NCBI GenBank assembly: GCA_004009845.1
Contig: RMBW01000018.1
Location: 349,289-413,288, forward strand
Source of the DNA: Davidsoniella eucalypti
Taxonomy: Eukaryota; Ascomycota; Sordariomycetes; Microascales; Ceratocystidaceae
Reading direction: 5' to 3'
Length of the DNA: 64,000 nucleotides
Part shown: one piece after another, positions 12,061-22,372 of the stretch
Layout: each line of letters starts with the position of its first letter
Numbering within the stretch: position 1 is the first letter of the stretch
The notes under the pieces: model-generated
What the model was told of the DNA's origin: nothing
Database searches by the model: none
The model's input: the letters and a program-made list of their open reading frames with translations, nothing else
Program-made: the position numbers and the translations under genes

Positions 12061-14220
12061 ATGATGAATGCATCACAGCAAGATGCTCTCCAGGGCCACC
12101 ACGCCACAAATCGGCCCACGGCCGCATCGGCCCCACCCGATCCTCGCCAGGCACCGCTCGGCCCCACTTCCATCCGGGCCTCCGCGATTCAGCCGGCCTC
12201 CGCCTCAGCCAATCGCCAGTCCACTGAGCACAGTCTCGGGGCCTCTGCCGATCTCTCTATCGACGATATCATACCGTCCGCCCAGCTCATGTCGCAAATC
12301 CACATCCATTCGCCCACCGCTACGCACTCACACCTTAGCCAATCAGCCCTCCAAGAAGCCATCATTAGCCACGATCCCAGGCTCCAGCAACTACCACAGG
12401 GTATGCACCACTCAACCGTCAGTTACTCAGGCCAAGCTCAGGCACACCAACACCAGCTTCAACAACACCAGCAACATCAACAGCAGCAGGAGCAACTACG
12501 CCACCACCAGCTTAGTCAACAGCAGGCCCAACTAGTCTCTTCACCGACAGCACCAGACTTGGGTGGACCCAATTCTCACGCCATTCGCCAGGCACCACCC
12601 CAGGGCATTCCGCTTTCGCTGCATCTCCAACATCCCCATCCTTCTATCACATCACATGCTGGCCAGTCACAGTTCTATCTACCACAAAATCACCACCAGT
12701 CTCAACACCAGGTGTTTACTCGTCCTAGCGGCTGGCCATCTGGCGCCACTGTCGTCCAAGATTCATTTATTCTTACTGCTGGCCAGCAGCATCAGGCACA
12801 GTTACATCCGGCCCATCATCACCATCAGCAGCAGCAGCAGCAGCAGCAACAACAACAACAGCAGTACCAGTCGTCAAATCAGCCACGCCCATCGCATATC
12901 TTTTCATCCTCCCCACCTTCCTACCATTTTTATTCTCCATCCCTAACTACTGAATCTCATATTTCCTTTTTGCATAATCAACACCCGCAGCAGCAGCAGC
13001 AGCATCAAGGTCAACAACAATCTCCCATACAACAACACCAAACACCCCACCGTCAGCAGCAGCAGCAGCACCAACAACAGCAACAGTTTGCCGTTTCTGA
13101 TTTCTCTAATCCTTTCACGACCACACATGACCCATGGAACACAGCTAGTGTCACAAGCCCTACTATACCTACGGAGCAACTCTCTCCCAATCCAAGCAAT
13201 CCTAGATCGCAATTAAGCCCCAACCCAAACCTCAGTCCCTCCACTTCCGATTCCCCTCAGCTTCCTATTGGCCTCCCCGCACCCGACCCGGTGTTTTCCG
13301 ATAGCTGGCGACGAAGCTCCGAGGAAACAGCTACCGAAACATCAGTAGCTCATCCTCGGCCTACCCCTTCTCGACAGCAGTCAAAGCGTATTCGCCGTGA
13401 AGAAGACACGGCCTCTCCCATCGATTCTGCTAGCTCATCCGCCGCTACTCCAGCCGGCTCTTCCTCATCTCATACTGCCGCCCGGGCTGCTAGAAGCACC
13501 AACACCATCTCCAATCTCACTACCAGTTCTATCACTTCTGTTGCTGGCTCTCCATCGTTAACCCCCTCTATCATCGGCGGTACGTATATGATGGGCTCTA
13601 TTCCAACCAGTGGTGCCCCAAATCGACCAAGTAAACTGCGCAGTGCTGCCCGGACATCGAAGAATAAGCAGCATCGACCAAGTGAAAGCATGGAAGAGCG
13701 TCGCAATAGGAATTCTCACAATCTCATTGAGAAGCAGTATCGCCAACGCTTGAACGATTCCTTTGAGAGTCTTCTAAGTTCTCTACCAGATCCGTCCGGC
13801 TCGCAAAGTAGCGGACTCACCACAAGTCCAGGTGTTGGACTAGGCCTCAGTATCAGCCGATTTACAACGATTACCGAAGGTGATGGTGATGGGCCATCTC
13901 AGCCAGACTTTCTAGACCGCCGTGTCACAAAGGCCGAAGTGTTGGATCGTGCACGCCAGCACATTATTGATCTAGAGCGAGATAGGGAAGCTTTGGAACG
14001 GGAAAACAATGAGCTTCAAGCTCGAGCTGACCGTCTCACCCTAATGTTGAATCAGTCGACCAGAGGAAATAATGCTGCCGTGTCTTCAGACGATTATTCT
14101 CAGGTTTCGTCCATGGACTCTACTATGACAGGTCTATTAGAGGGAGATGCAGATAATGACGAAAATATACAACAACAACAACAACGTCATCGCCGTCGTC
14201 AAAGTCGCGGTGGAATGTGA
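12061..14220 (+). CDS. SREBP-type bHLH transcription factor, poly-Q rich
   Basis: This single-exon gene encodes 719 residues and is predicted to be a nuclear sequence-specific DNA-binding regulator. The N-terminal ~500 residues are low complexity, rich in Gln, His, Ser and Pro, with a Gln run near residues 255-270 and more Gln tracts around 310-345. The basic region and helix 1 (about 547-577) contain HNLIEKQYRQRLN. It has the His and Glu of E-box binders and, at the position that is usually Arg, the Tyr typical of SREBP proteins. The loop is unusually long (about 45 residues). Helix 2 begins near residue 622 (VTKAEVLDRARQHIIDL) and runs into a coiled coil or leucine zipper to about 665. The C-terminus again has a short Gln run. 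No membrane segments are visible, so unlike SREBP/SrbA it should not need proteolytic release. The start is the first of two adjacent ATGs. The target genes and phenotype are unknown. Confidence 0.88.
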   Translation: MMNASQQDALQGHHATNRPTAASAPPDPRQAPLGPTSIRASAIQPASASANRQSTEHSLGASADLSIDDIIPSAQLMSQIHIHSPTATHSHLSQSALQEAIISHDPRLQQLPQGMHHSTVSYSGQAQAHQHQLQQHQQHQQQQEQLRHHQLSQQQAQLVSSPTAPDLGGPNSHAIRQAPPQGIPLSLHLQHPHPSITSHAGQSQFYLPQNHHQSQHQVFTRPSGWPSGATVVQDSFILTAGQQHQAQLHPAHHHHQQQQQQQQQQQQQYQSSNQPRPSHIFSSSPPSYHFYSPSLTTESHISFLHNQHPQQQQQHQGQQQSPIQQHQTPHRQQQQQHQQQQQFAVSDFSNPFTTTHDPWNTASVTSPTIPTEQLSPNPSNPRSQLSPNPNLSPSTSDSPQLPIGLPAPDPVFSDSWRRSSEETATETSVAHPRPTPSRQQSKRIRREEDTASPIDSASSSAATPAGSSSSHTAARAARSTNTISNLTTSSITSVAGSPSLTPSIIGGTYMMGSIPTSGAPNRPSKLRSAARTSKNKQHRPSESMEERRNRNSHNLIEKQYRQRLNDSFESLLSSLPDPSGSQSSGLTTSPGVGLGLSISRFTTITEGDGDGPSQPDFLDRRVTKAEVLDRARQHIIDLERDREALERENNELQARADRLTLMLNQSTRGNNAAVSSDDYSQVSSMDSTMTGLLEGDADNDENIQQQQQRHRRRQSRGGM
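12820..12864 (+). repeat. Interrupted CAG/CAA microsatellite encoding poly-Gln
   Basis: A CAC/CAT run passes into consecutive CAG and then CAA codons inside the bHLH gene, encoding a His-then-Gln tract. Mixed CAG and CAA codons imply some age and partial stabilisation. Length variation between strains is likely for such tracts. Confidence 0.85.
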
Positions 14221-15821
14221 GGTATCACCCTCTGATATTAGGGTTTCATACGGCATCTTTTGGATCAACAAGAACGAGGTTTTGTACCTTGCGGAGTATC
14301 GTATTTACAGCGAATTGTTTTTTTTTTCTTTCTATCTCTTCTAAGATTCATCGATTTGATATTCGACATTTGTTATTTACCACGATCTGCTATCCTATTG
14401 TCTATAAATCGTCGCATTTCTGCTTATTGTCATATATTGGGCAGGGTTTTTTTTTCCTTTGTTCTGGGAAAGGAGGGACTGGCTGAGTTCCCATATTAAA
14501 CAGACAACTTCGTTGTTCGAAGCATAAAATTCAAGGTTTTAGAAGCTTATGTCATTTTTTTGTTAATCTACTAGATAGTTTTTGAGGTAATCTTGTTATT
14601 GCATTTCTTTTTTTTTTGCCGAGTTTAGAATTATTATAACACTTGATCAGGATCACGAGCACAATAACATTTTTTCCCTTCCAGATATTTAGTTATAGTT
14701 GTTCATGAATAGGAAGGATCATTCATATGTTTCAAGGACATGGTCGAGTGAAATATATTCTACTGTCAAAGTATTTGTGGCGTTATCTATAAATAAATAC
14801 TAACTTATAGATACTATGAAGATGAATTATACTCGAGTATAGTACTCCTAAGATATAGTTCATGTCACTTTTATTAATCACGCATGCACATGTTGACAGT
14901 CCGAGTTTAATCGTATAAAATGTATATTTTTTCTGAAGTAGATAGATATGTAAGACTTTGTTTTTTTCTTTTGTTTTTAGAAAAGCTGTGAAAGTTGTAA
15001 TGATTTATCCTCCTTGGGCATAAGGCGGCAGATGTGTGTGTAATGGGGAAGAAGGTTCCGAGGTAGTGTTTGTTATAGCAGGAAGAGTTTAGAAATGGGA
15101 TGAGAAGAAAAAGAAGAAAAAAAAGTAAGACTCAAGTGAAGAGTCACGTGACGTGTGCTGAAAAAATAGGCGCCCGAGCGAGAGTGTTTTGTGTAAGAGA
15201 AATAAAAGAGAAGCCAGATGATGATAAACATAAAAAGAATGAACAGAAAGGCAGAAAACCCAAGAATATTTATCAACAGTAGTCCGCAAGTAAAACAGTA
15301 ATAAAAAAAAATAAAAAACAATGGACTCCAAGAAACACCAAAAATTTCCCACCTTTCTTATTCATCTTCCAAAGGGGGGGGGAAGGAAATGATAAAGAAA
15401 AAGAAAAAACAGAGACGATAAAAACCCAACTCGAATAATGATATAGAAGATATATAAAAATAAAAATAAAAAAACAAGGCTTCAAATAAGTCTAAGAAAA
15501 CAAAACGGAGATTGGTTGATGTGTCGAGAAGAAAGTTTTGTCCTCAAAAAGAGGGCGATGTTCGGGCATTGCCAGGCTAGCTGAAGCAACGAGTTAAATG
15601 CTTGGATAGAAAACAAAACTTGGTATAGATCAGATATCAGAACAAGGGAAAGAAGAAGAAGAAGAAGAAGGATAGAGAGGCAATGTGAAGGATAGGAAGG
15701 CAGGTAGAAGAACATGGTACATGAGACGTCATTTCTAGACATCTCTCTATAGTATATGTGTGCGGTTTGATAGCTGGGCTTTTTTTTCTTCTTTTTTTAT
15801 ATAAGTTGTATGACGCTCTTT
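14221..15821. other. Intergenic region between convergent genes
   Basis: This is 1.6 kb of AT-rich sequence between the 3' ends of the bHLH gene and the Ser-rich gene. It contains TTAGGGTTT at 14238, a TCACGTGA palindrome at 15144-15151, a G8 run near 15375 and a GAA repeat at 15651-15671. No gene is seen. It probably holds both 3' UTRs. Confidence 0.6.
15651..15671. repeat. GAA trinucleotide microsatellite
   Basis: About seven consecutive AGA/GAA units lie in the presumed 3' UTR of the minus-strand Ser-rich gene. Confidence 0.8.
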
Positions 15822-18518
15822 TTAGATCTGGTGAGGACGAGCACGGGTAGCAGGGAAGATAGAGAGCGAGGGAGTGCTCAGACTGGTCGTCAAGGCACGA
15901 CGACGAGTAACCGGGGCCGCCATCGGCTGCTTGGCAGTAGCAGGAAGATCGCCAGTGCTAGAGCCATGGCGGAGAAAGTCCATCTCCGTCGGCTCGATGC
16001 CCAAGACGACGCCAGCATCGCTAACCGGGCTCCAGTCGGCCATGTTGTCCGAGCTGAAAGTCATGCGCGTCATGGCAGTCATGGTAGTCGACGACGAGAT
16101 GTGCCGCTCGGAGCTCAGGCTGGTCGAGAAGGTGCTGACCTCGGAAGAGGCGATGGTCGACAGAGTAGTCATGGTAGACGTGCTGGTCCGGTCGGCGCTG
16201 GGACGGTAGACCGACGACATGCGGTTCTTGCGCGCGTTGAACTTCATCTCAAAGTTGGTGCGCGGGTCGTGGATGAAGAGAGCGTCGGAGTCGGCATACG
16301 AATCGGCATTCTCATCGCCCTCGTTAAAGATCAGGTGCTCGCGGTAGTCCTCGGGGATCAGCATGGACGGCGTCACATTGAAGCCTTGGCTTTCGCGGTA
16401 TTCGCGGTAGCTGCTCAGCGTCGAGCAGGAACGGCCGCGGGCAGAACGGGGCAGCGAGAAGTTGGAGAGGAAGGGGGGGTTGGAGGGGGTTGGCGAGTTG
16501 AGATCCGTAGTGGCAACGCTGGAGGGGCTCAGGGCTGGAACATCGCTGGAGGGGCTGGAGAGGGCGACGCCGGCAACGACGTTGTGGAGACCGAAGTGGG
16601 CAATAGTGACGTCAGACAGTCCGGATGGAGAGCCCGAGGAGGCTTCAGCGCCAGTCGAAGGCTCGCGCTTGGCGCCGACGTCAAGAGACTGGCGCTTCCA
16701 CTCATACGAGCAGTCAGCTTCCAGCTCGTGATCATAAGCATAGTCGATATCGTCTTCCCAGTTCATCGACGGCGCGTGGTCGTCGCCAATAGTCTCGGTT
16801 TCGGTGTCCTCGTCAGCGGACTCGACAGCAGCCTTGGGCGCTGATGCTTGGACCGGAGACTCCTCGGGGCCACGGCACAGCGCACCGAGCGTGTCGGAGC
16901 CACAGCTAGGAGGGCGGGCTGGGATGTCGTGGAACTGGGAAAGCTCCTTGATCATGGGCACTGATATGCTGCCGCGCAGAGACGAGGTCGTGCTGATGAT
17001 GCTCAGGCGCGAGCGGTTGTTGAAGCACTCTTCCTCTTCGGGCACGTCAGCCAGCTTCTCGAACATTACAGGACTGCTGGGCGAGGGGATGGGCCAAGCC
17101 AAGTCGTCTGGCGTAGTGATGGCGTGAGAGAAAGGCGGTCCGCTGGCGGGCATGGCAGCCAGCGATGATGACAGCGCTTCGGGCAGGCAGAAGCCAGTGG
17201 CCGTCAACGGCTGGTCAAAGCTCATCTCGCCATTGCCCAGCTGGAACGGCCGGCTCGACAGTCTCGGCGGCGGCATCGGGGGGCTGACCAGGGGACTGTT
17301 CAGGAGAGGCAGTAGGCACTCGGCAGGGCGTGGTGGGCGTGGAGGCGGGACGCTAGAACGGAGCTGGTCCGAGGAGCGTATAGACTTCATCATGCTCTTG
17401 TGGCCAACATCAGCAGGCGGTGGCGGTAGCGGGCTGCTGAACTCGGAGAACTGTATCTTCTGGTGGTCCTCGACGAAGAAGGATGCCTCGCCGGAGAATT
17501 CCGAGAACGAAGAGTTGGCGTGGGCAGTCTTGGCACGCGGGACGTCTTCGAACAGCGCGGGCATCGTAGCCGTGCGATGGTGCGAAGAGTTGAAGGAGGC
17601 AAACTCGTTCACCAGCTCCATGCGGCTGCCCGCGGGCAGTCCGGAGACGTGGTCCCGGTCGGTATGTGTCAGGTGCTGGAAGTTGTAGGGGCCTGAGATG
17701 GTGATCTTGCGGGTGCGGGTAGGCGAGCCGGAAGGGGCCGCGGAGTCCTCGGGCTTGATGCTCCGGCGACGGGTGAAGATGTTCGGGAAGCGCGACTCGG
17801 AGTTGACATCGCTCGTGTCGAAGGACGACATGGACGCCATGGCGGCGTTCGAAGAGGCTGTTTGGTCGGCGTTTGACTCGCGGCGGAGACGGCCGCGGCG
17901 GGGGAAGATGGATTTGCCAAACACCTGTAGACTTTCTGGTCGTTCTTTCAGGCTGTGGCGCATGCTAGACGTGGTAGAACGCGCGGACGATTTGCGGGAG
18001 AGAGACGGTCTGTTGGCATCCAGCATGTTCTCGCCCCAGGATGGGCGGCCGGAGGAAGACACGATGGATCGGAGCGATGAGGCCGAAGACGTAGGGCCGT
18101 GGCGGGAGAGACTGGTGAGCTCGACTCCGGACGACGAAGAAGAACGGGAAGCCAACGAGGCTTGGCGCATCTGGTTGCTAAGCGCGCGGAGGCGCTGCGG
18201 AGACGGAGGCCCGTCGATAGCAGGCTCGAGGAGCTCGCTCAAGCCGCCCAGTCCAGACTCGGAGTAGGCTGGCGCGGTAGGAGGGCGAACGCAGGTGGCG
18301 AAGTATGCAGTCTCATGGGCGAGGGCCATCAACTCTTCATCGCAGTGTGCAGTAGACGAAGTATCGCGGTGGTGCTGGCTATGGTGGTTGGCAAAGATTG
18401 GGGGCGCTGTAGAGTTGGTAGTGGCAGAACGCTTGCGCGAAACGGCGCGGCCATCGCGACTACTTGTACTCGAAGCGTTGTGGTAGTAGTTGGGGAGCGG
18501 GTTACCTATGCTCCACAT
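15822..18518 (-). CDS. Large Ser/Pro-rich, mostly disordered protein (unknown function)
   Basis: One uninterrupted exon encodes 898 residues. The frame stays open six codons further upstream, but only from a TTG, so the first ATG at 18518 (MWSIGNPLP) is chosen. I do not recognise a catalytic domain. The protein is very rich in Ser, Pro, Thr and Arg, with many RxxS and SP motifs of the kind kinases use. Two stretches look less disordered: residues about 60-120 (DEELMALAHETAYFATCVRPP and the following Leu-rich segment) and about 690-770 (ending FEMKFNARKNRMSSVYRPS). There is no signal peptide or membrane segment. GC-rich third positions make strong open frames appear on the opposite strand; these are treated as shadows. 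A scaffold or signalling-target role would fit the composition but is only inference. Confidence 0.8.
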   Translation of the reverse strand: MWSIGNPLPNYYHNASSTSSRDGRAVSRKRSATTNSTAPPIFANHHSQHHRDTSSTAHCDEELMALAHETAYFATCVRPPTAPAYSESGLGGLSELLEPAIDGPPSPQRLRALSNQMRQASLASRSSSSSGVELTSLSRHGPTSSASSLRSIVSSSGRPSWGENMLDANRPSLSRKSSARSTTSSMRHSLKERPESLQVFGKSIFPRRGRLRRESNADQTASSNAAMASMSSFDTSDVNSESRFPNIFTRRRSIKPEDSAAPSGSPTRTRKITISGPYNFQHLTHTDRDHVSGLPAGSRMELVNEFASFNSSHHRTATMPALFEDVPRAKTAHANSSFSEFSGEASFFVEDHQKIQFSEFSSPLPPPPADVGHKSMMKSIRSSDQLRSSVPPPRPPRPAECLLPLLNSPLVSPPMPPPRLSSRPFQLGNGEMSFDQPLTATGFCLPEALSSSLAAMPASGPPFSHAITTPDDLAWPIPSPSSPVMFEKLADVPEEEECFNNRSRLSIISTTSSLRGSISVPMIKELSQFHDIPARPPSCGSDTLGALCRGPEESPVQASAPKAAVESADEDTETETIGDDHAPSMNWEDDIDYAYDHELEADCSYEWKRQSLDVGAKREPSTGAEASSGSPSGLSDVTIAHFGLHNVVAGVALSSPSSDVPALSPSSVATTDLNSPTPSNPPFLSNFSLPRSARGRSCSTLSSYREYRESQGFNVTPSMLIPEDYREHLIFNEGDENADSYADSDALFIHDPRTNFEMKFNARKNRMSSVYRPSADRTSTSTMTTLSTIASSEVSTFSTSLSSERHISSSTTMTAMTRMTFSSDNMADWSPVSDAGVVLGIEPTEMDFLRHGSSTGDLPATAKQPMAAPVTRRRALTTSLSTPSLSIFPATRARPHQI

Positions 18519-20057
18519 GATTGGCAACGGGGTCAAGGACGGACTCCTCTCTGTTTTGAGGGGGGGGGGGGTGCTTTGGTTTCTTGAAGGGTGATCACTA
18601 GGGCCGCAAAGACAAAGTCTGCTCTACTATAGCTAGACGCTACGGAAGAGAAGCTCGGACAGTATGCAGATCCTAGGTGATTCAGCGGGTAAAGAACGAG
18701 AGGGATGAGGGTTAGCAGGATCTGCTGGTAGGCAAATGAGCAGTGTACGCTCATACACAAGCTATAACTCTATCTCCCCTGATGCGAGCGGACACTAGCA
18801 ATAGCAGCGAAGGAAAAGAACAAGAAAAGGGCGTATGGCACGACAGATAGTCTTGTGGTCCCTGTAGAATGGTTAGCATGTGTTTACGGCGCATACCATC
18901 GGATGCAGTCTGGTGTGAAGCAGGTTCCTCCTGTGCTTGTCCTGGCGCCAGAGTTGCATTGAGCAGTGCTGGTCTCGAGGCAACCAGCCCACGACGGAAG
19001 CCCACGGACCACTCATGCCTTCATGCGCCAGAATGGATGTGGCATAGTGCTGGTTGTCCAGGTGTCTTGGGCGGGTGATAGGCGGGCCAAACAGTAGCAA
19101 AGCCAGAGGGGGGGGGATAGAGGAAGGACGCCAAGGTGGAAACACTCACTCACTATATGTGGAAGCTCCCGTGTTCCTCGGCGGAATATCAGTGCTGGGG
19201 GAGCAGTCGGACGACTTGTGATACGGACAGCCCGTATTGCGGGCAGGGCATAAACATAAACTACGCTCTTATAGTACTGGACGACGGTGGCCGCTGCTGT
19301 TTGACGTGCGATAACTGGATGCGGAGGTACGAGGCCAGTGTGTACATGTGCGTGAGAAACGAGGAGATGCTGATAGTGTGGTTGTTGTGGCCGGATAGGC
19401 GTAGGCGGCCGGTATACCAAGTAAGCACTGGCAGTCCAACGGTCGAAGCGCAGAGCAAGAGGCAAGAGGCAAGAGAAGACGTGGATAGGGTGGTCGCTTT
19501 TGGTCGTGGTGGTATAGCTGGCGTCAATATACGAATAAGCAGCTGGTCTGGCTGGACGGAGGTGGAGACGGGCTATGGAACGATGGAAGGTATCGGCGTT
19601 ACGAATGTTGGAGTTGTCGTAGACAAAGTGCAAAAACAAAGGCAGCCAAGAAAGACCAAGAGAATGAATGGCCAGGCTTTCAAAGAAAAGAAGAAGAGAG
19701 AACGAAGAAGCTCGCCGCCAAGGACAGAGTTGGCACGATGCTAATACTAATAAGAGACAGACGTGGGATGCTGTGTGTACTTTGAAGAACCAAACGAAGC
19801 AAGCATCAAGCAAGCAATAACAACAGCAATAACAACAGCAGAAGCAACAATAAGAGCGGCCAAGCTAGCAGACCAGGCCAGCCCAAGCAGGACAAGGCAG
19901 GGGAGTCAACGGAGCAAGCAAGTAACCTCGTCTCCAGAGTGCAGGGGGGCTTCTTTTCTTCCGGGCCTGGCTACGCCTGTGCTTGTCTGTGTTGCTTTTG
20001 CTATTCTTACTGTCGTTGCTCGACGTGATGCTGTGTAGCTTTTCAGCCAAGTCAGCG

Positions 20058-20100
20058 TCCTTTGTTCTCCTCTTTGTTCTTCTCTTTGTTCTTCTCTTGT
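20058..20100. repeat. 12-bp tandem repeat, about 3 copies
   Basis: A pyrimidine-rich unit (TCTTTGTTCTTC) is repeated with one early substitution, ending near 20100. It is non-coding. Confidence 0.7.
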
Positions 20101-20433
20101 ATCTACACATTAAACTCTACTCGGTCACTCGCTCGAGATCAGACTGTGAGATGGAGAGGAAGGAGCCTCCCCTTCTTTCTTTCCAGTCTTGGTCTCTTTC
20201 CTTCTGGCCAGGCAAAGGATATCTTTCCATCAAGGCACCAGAGCCAGGATGTTCTTTTTTATTTATTTTTTTATTATTTTATTTTTTTGCGTGGGAGGCA
20301 CCTGTCCGGGGTAGCCTGGCGACCAAAGCATTCAAAAATCAGAGGGGGTGTTTATTGTTTATACGGTGTGTGAATATAATTGCCACGCCAGAATGCAAAA
20401 ACATGATGTCTTTCGTGATGATTTCGTCGCCCT

Positions 20434-20465
20434 TTATTCTTTGAATTATTTATTCTTTGAATTAT
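20434..20465. repeat. Perfect 16-bp direct duplication
   Basis: TTATTCTTTGAATTAT occurs twice head to tail without mismatch, suggesting a recent slippage or duplication event in the gene desert. Confidence 0.85.
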
Positions 20466-21810
20466 CAATGTATAAGTTGTGAAACAGGCAGTTGCCATCA
20501 TCCCGGCTAAGATCCAGACTTCTGCTCGCCGTGGAATCATAAACGGCAACTACTGCAGATACCACTTACCACCTGCGCTGCAATAAGTGCGACCCGAAAA
20601 AAGAAAGAAGCAAAACATTGGCCCATAAAATGCACGCAGGTAGTTGCCAAACCAGGTCAAGAACCATACGACTTCAGGTCTTGGTCGAGTCTCCCACAGA
20701 CGCGCGTAGTAAGTTTTATTTTCTTCTTTTTTCTTTATTTCTGGTGGTATTTTAAGGATATTTATTGGGTGCTGTCTGGCAAGGCAAATGGTAAGAGTCA
20801 TACTGTATAGAGGATCATGGACGGAAGAGAAGGAAAGAGTGCCGGGCTATAGCATCAACAGGCCGCCTACCACGCGGTGCTGATCATGTATGTGAAGGGG
20901 GGGGATGATATTGAAAAGGAAGAATGAGAGAGAACGAGCCTCGCGATGTCCCTTTGCTGCTGAGAAAAATAATTCCGTAGGAAAAAGCAGGGACTTCCTA
21001 CCTAGTATTGCTTAGTTCTAGCGCTCGCTACTTGGAGAAACCATCACGCGTTCTTCTCCAGGCGCTTTGCTCAGCGGTGATCATAAAGGAGATCCAGGTC
21101 ATGATAGTCCCGGGGTGACCCAAGGGTTAGGTCCAGGGCCGGAGATCTGCGCTCAGCCAGCTAGGCTTATATCGCGGCGCAGTGGCCACCCGAACAACTA
21201 CTTACATGACTACCTACTTAAGTGCTAGGCAAAGCTAGGGACATCCCAAGGCGACAGACAGAGCTTTAGGAGGAGAGGAAAGGGTGGTGGAAGTAGAAGT
21301 GATCTGGAGAGATCTATCAAAAACAACATAGCATTTTGCGTGATAATATTAGTACCTACCTGGTTATGATATTCACACCAGGTGATGGACAGACTGGGAT
21401 AAACAGGCGACAGGAAAGACTAGAAACCTTCGTTTCTGAGCTGTGGTTTTGCAAGTAACCGGAAAAGCTTGACACAATGCAAGTATGGCTCTCCCAGAGA
21501 AAAAAAAGAAAGAAAAAAAAACAAACAGATTATACAAGTATAACTCTACAAGCACCACATGTTTAGTATTTCTGGAAATATAGCATACCAGAGATGTATG
21601 TAATCAAAGGCAATAATACAAGGCAAAGCCAAGACAAGGCAGAGCAGGGCCTAGCAAAATTACAGCAATCTCGTTCAGTTGCAGCGGGTGATGAGGATGT
21701 GTTCGCCAGCTTAACGACGACACCAAGTAAGTAAAGTTGGCTTAGTTACTTTGAGGCAAAACCGAGGAAACAAACAATAACAAAACTAAAAGAAGAATAC
21801 AAAGAACAAA

Positions 21811-22101
21811 ATGTCTATTTTTATCATTGTCCGGATCACGGGTGGGGTCCAGCGTGTTGTTAGATTAGAATTATTATTGGGATTCATGCAAGACGAAAGC
21901 TTTTACGGCTTCGATCTTATAGCCTTCGTATCGTGTTGCTGGGATCATCTTGTCCTTGTAGAACCTGCTAACAATCACGATGATACAAAGCTAGTGGGCT
22001 TTCTCAAGACTCAAGTCTGGATTTTCCTTTCCCGTATATCCCAGGGCGAGACCAACTATAGAAGTGATAATGATAGTGTCGTCCGAAGGAAGTCCGAATG
22101 A
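21811..22101 (+). CDS. Hypothetical 96-residue ORF in the desert (weak)
   Basis: An ATG at 21811 follows an A-rich, leader-like stretch (agaacaaaATG) and opens a 96-codon frame ending in TGA. The N-terminus is hydrophobic (MSIFIIVRI) and the C-terminus is charged. No family is recognised and no convincing introns flank it. It is listed only because of its good start context; chance is the likelier explanation. Confidence 0.15.
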   Translation: MSIFIIVRITGGVQRVVRLELLLGFMQDESFYGFDLIAFVSCCWDHLVLVEPANNHDDTKLVGFLKTQVWIFLSRISQGETNYRSDNDSVVRRKSE

Positions 22102-22353
22102 GACGGCGTGATGAAGTCCCGGCAGACGGGAAACTACTAGACACAACGAAGCTGGGCAGTTTAGCCTGAATTTGATATTCTCTAGAAGCTTTTTGTTTTC
22201 TTCCAGTTGGAGAAGCACAAGCTAAACAAAGCAATGCGGGTGCTTTAAAGTTGCAGCCAAAAAAACGGGCCGTTTTGTGTGTTTGTATTTCAAAAGATTT
22301 CGCCGAATATAAAGCTTAGCATGTGTCAACAAGCGCAGGTAGAATAGTTAAAA

Positions 22354-22372
22354 CGTAGATCGTAGATCGTAG
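22354..22372. repeat. 7-bp tandem repeat (CGTAGAT)
   Basis: Two full copies and most of a third copy of CGTAGAT lie in tandem in non-coding sequence. Confidence 0.7.

Noticed and set aside
15810..16844. 344-codon open frame on the plus strand
   Set aside because: It lies antisense to the Ser-rich gene and has Arg/Gly-rich composition from GC-biased third positions; it has no recognisable domain.
17152..18267. Further plus-strand open frames of 178 and 189 codons
   Set aside because: They are shadows of the minus-strand Ser-rich gene.
19013..19813. 266-codon minus-strand frame and an overlapping 202-codon plus-strand frame
   Set aside because: Both begin at non-ATG codons, overlap on opposite strands, and lie in the likely promoter or leader of the Ser-rich gene. 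No domain is recognised.
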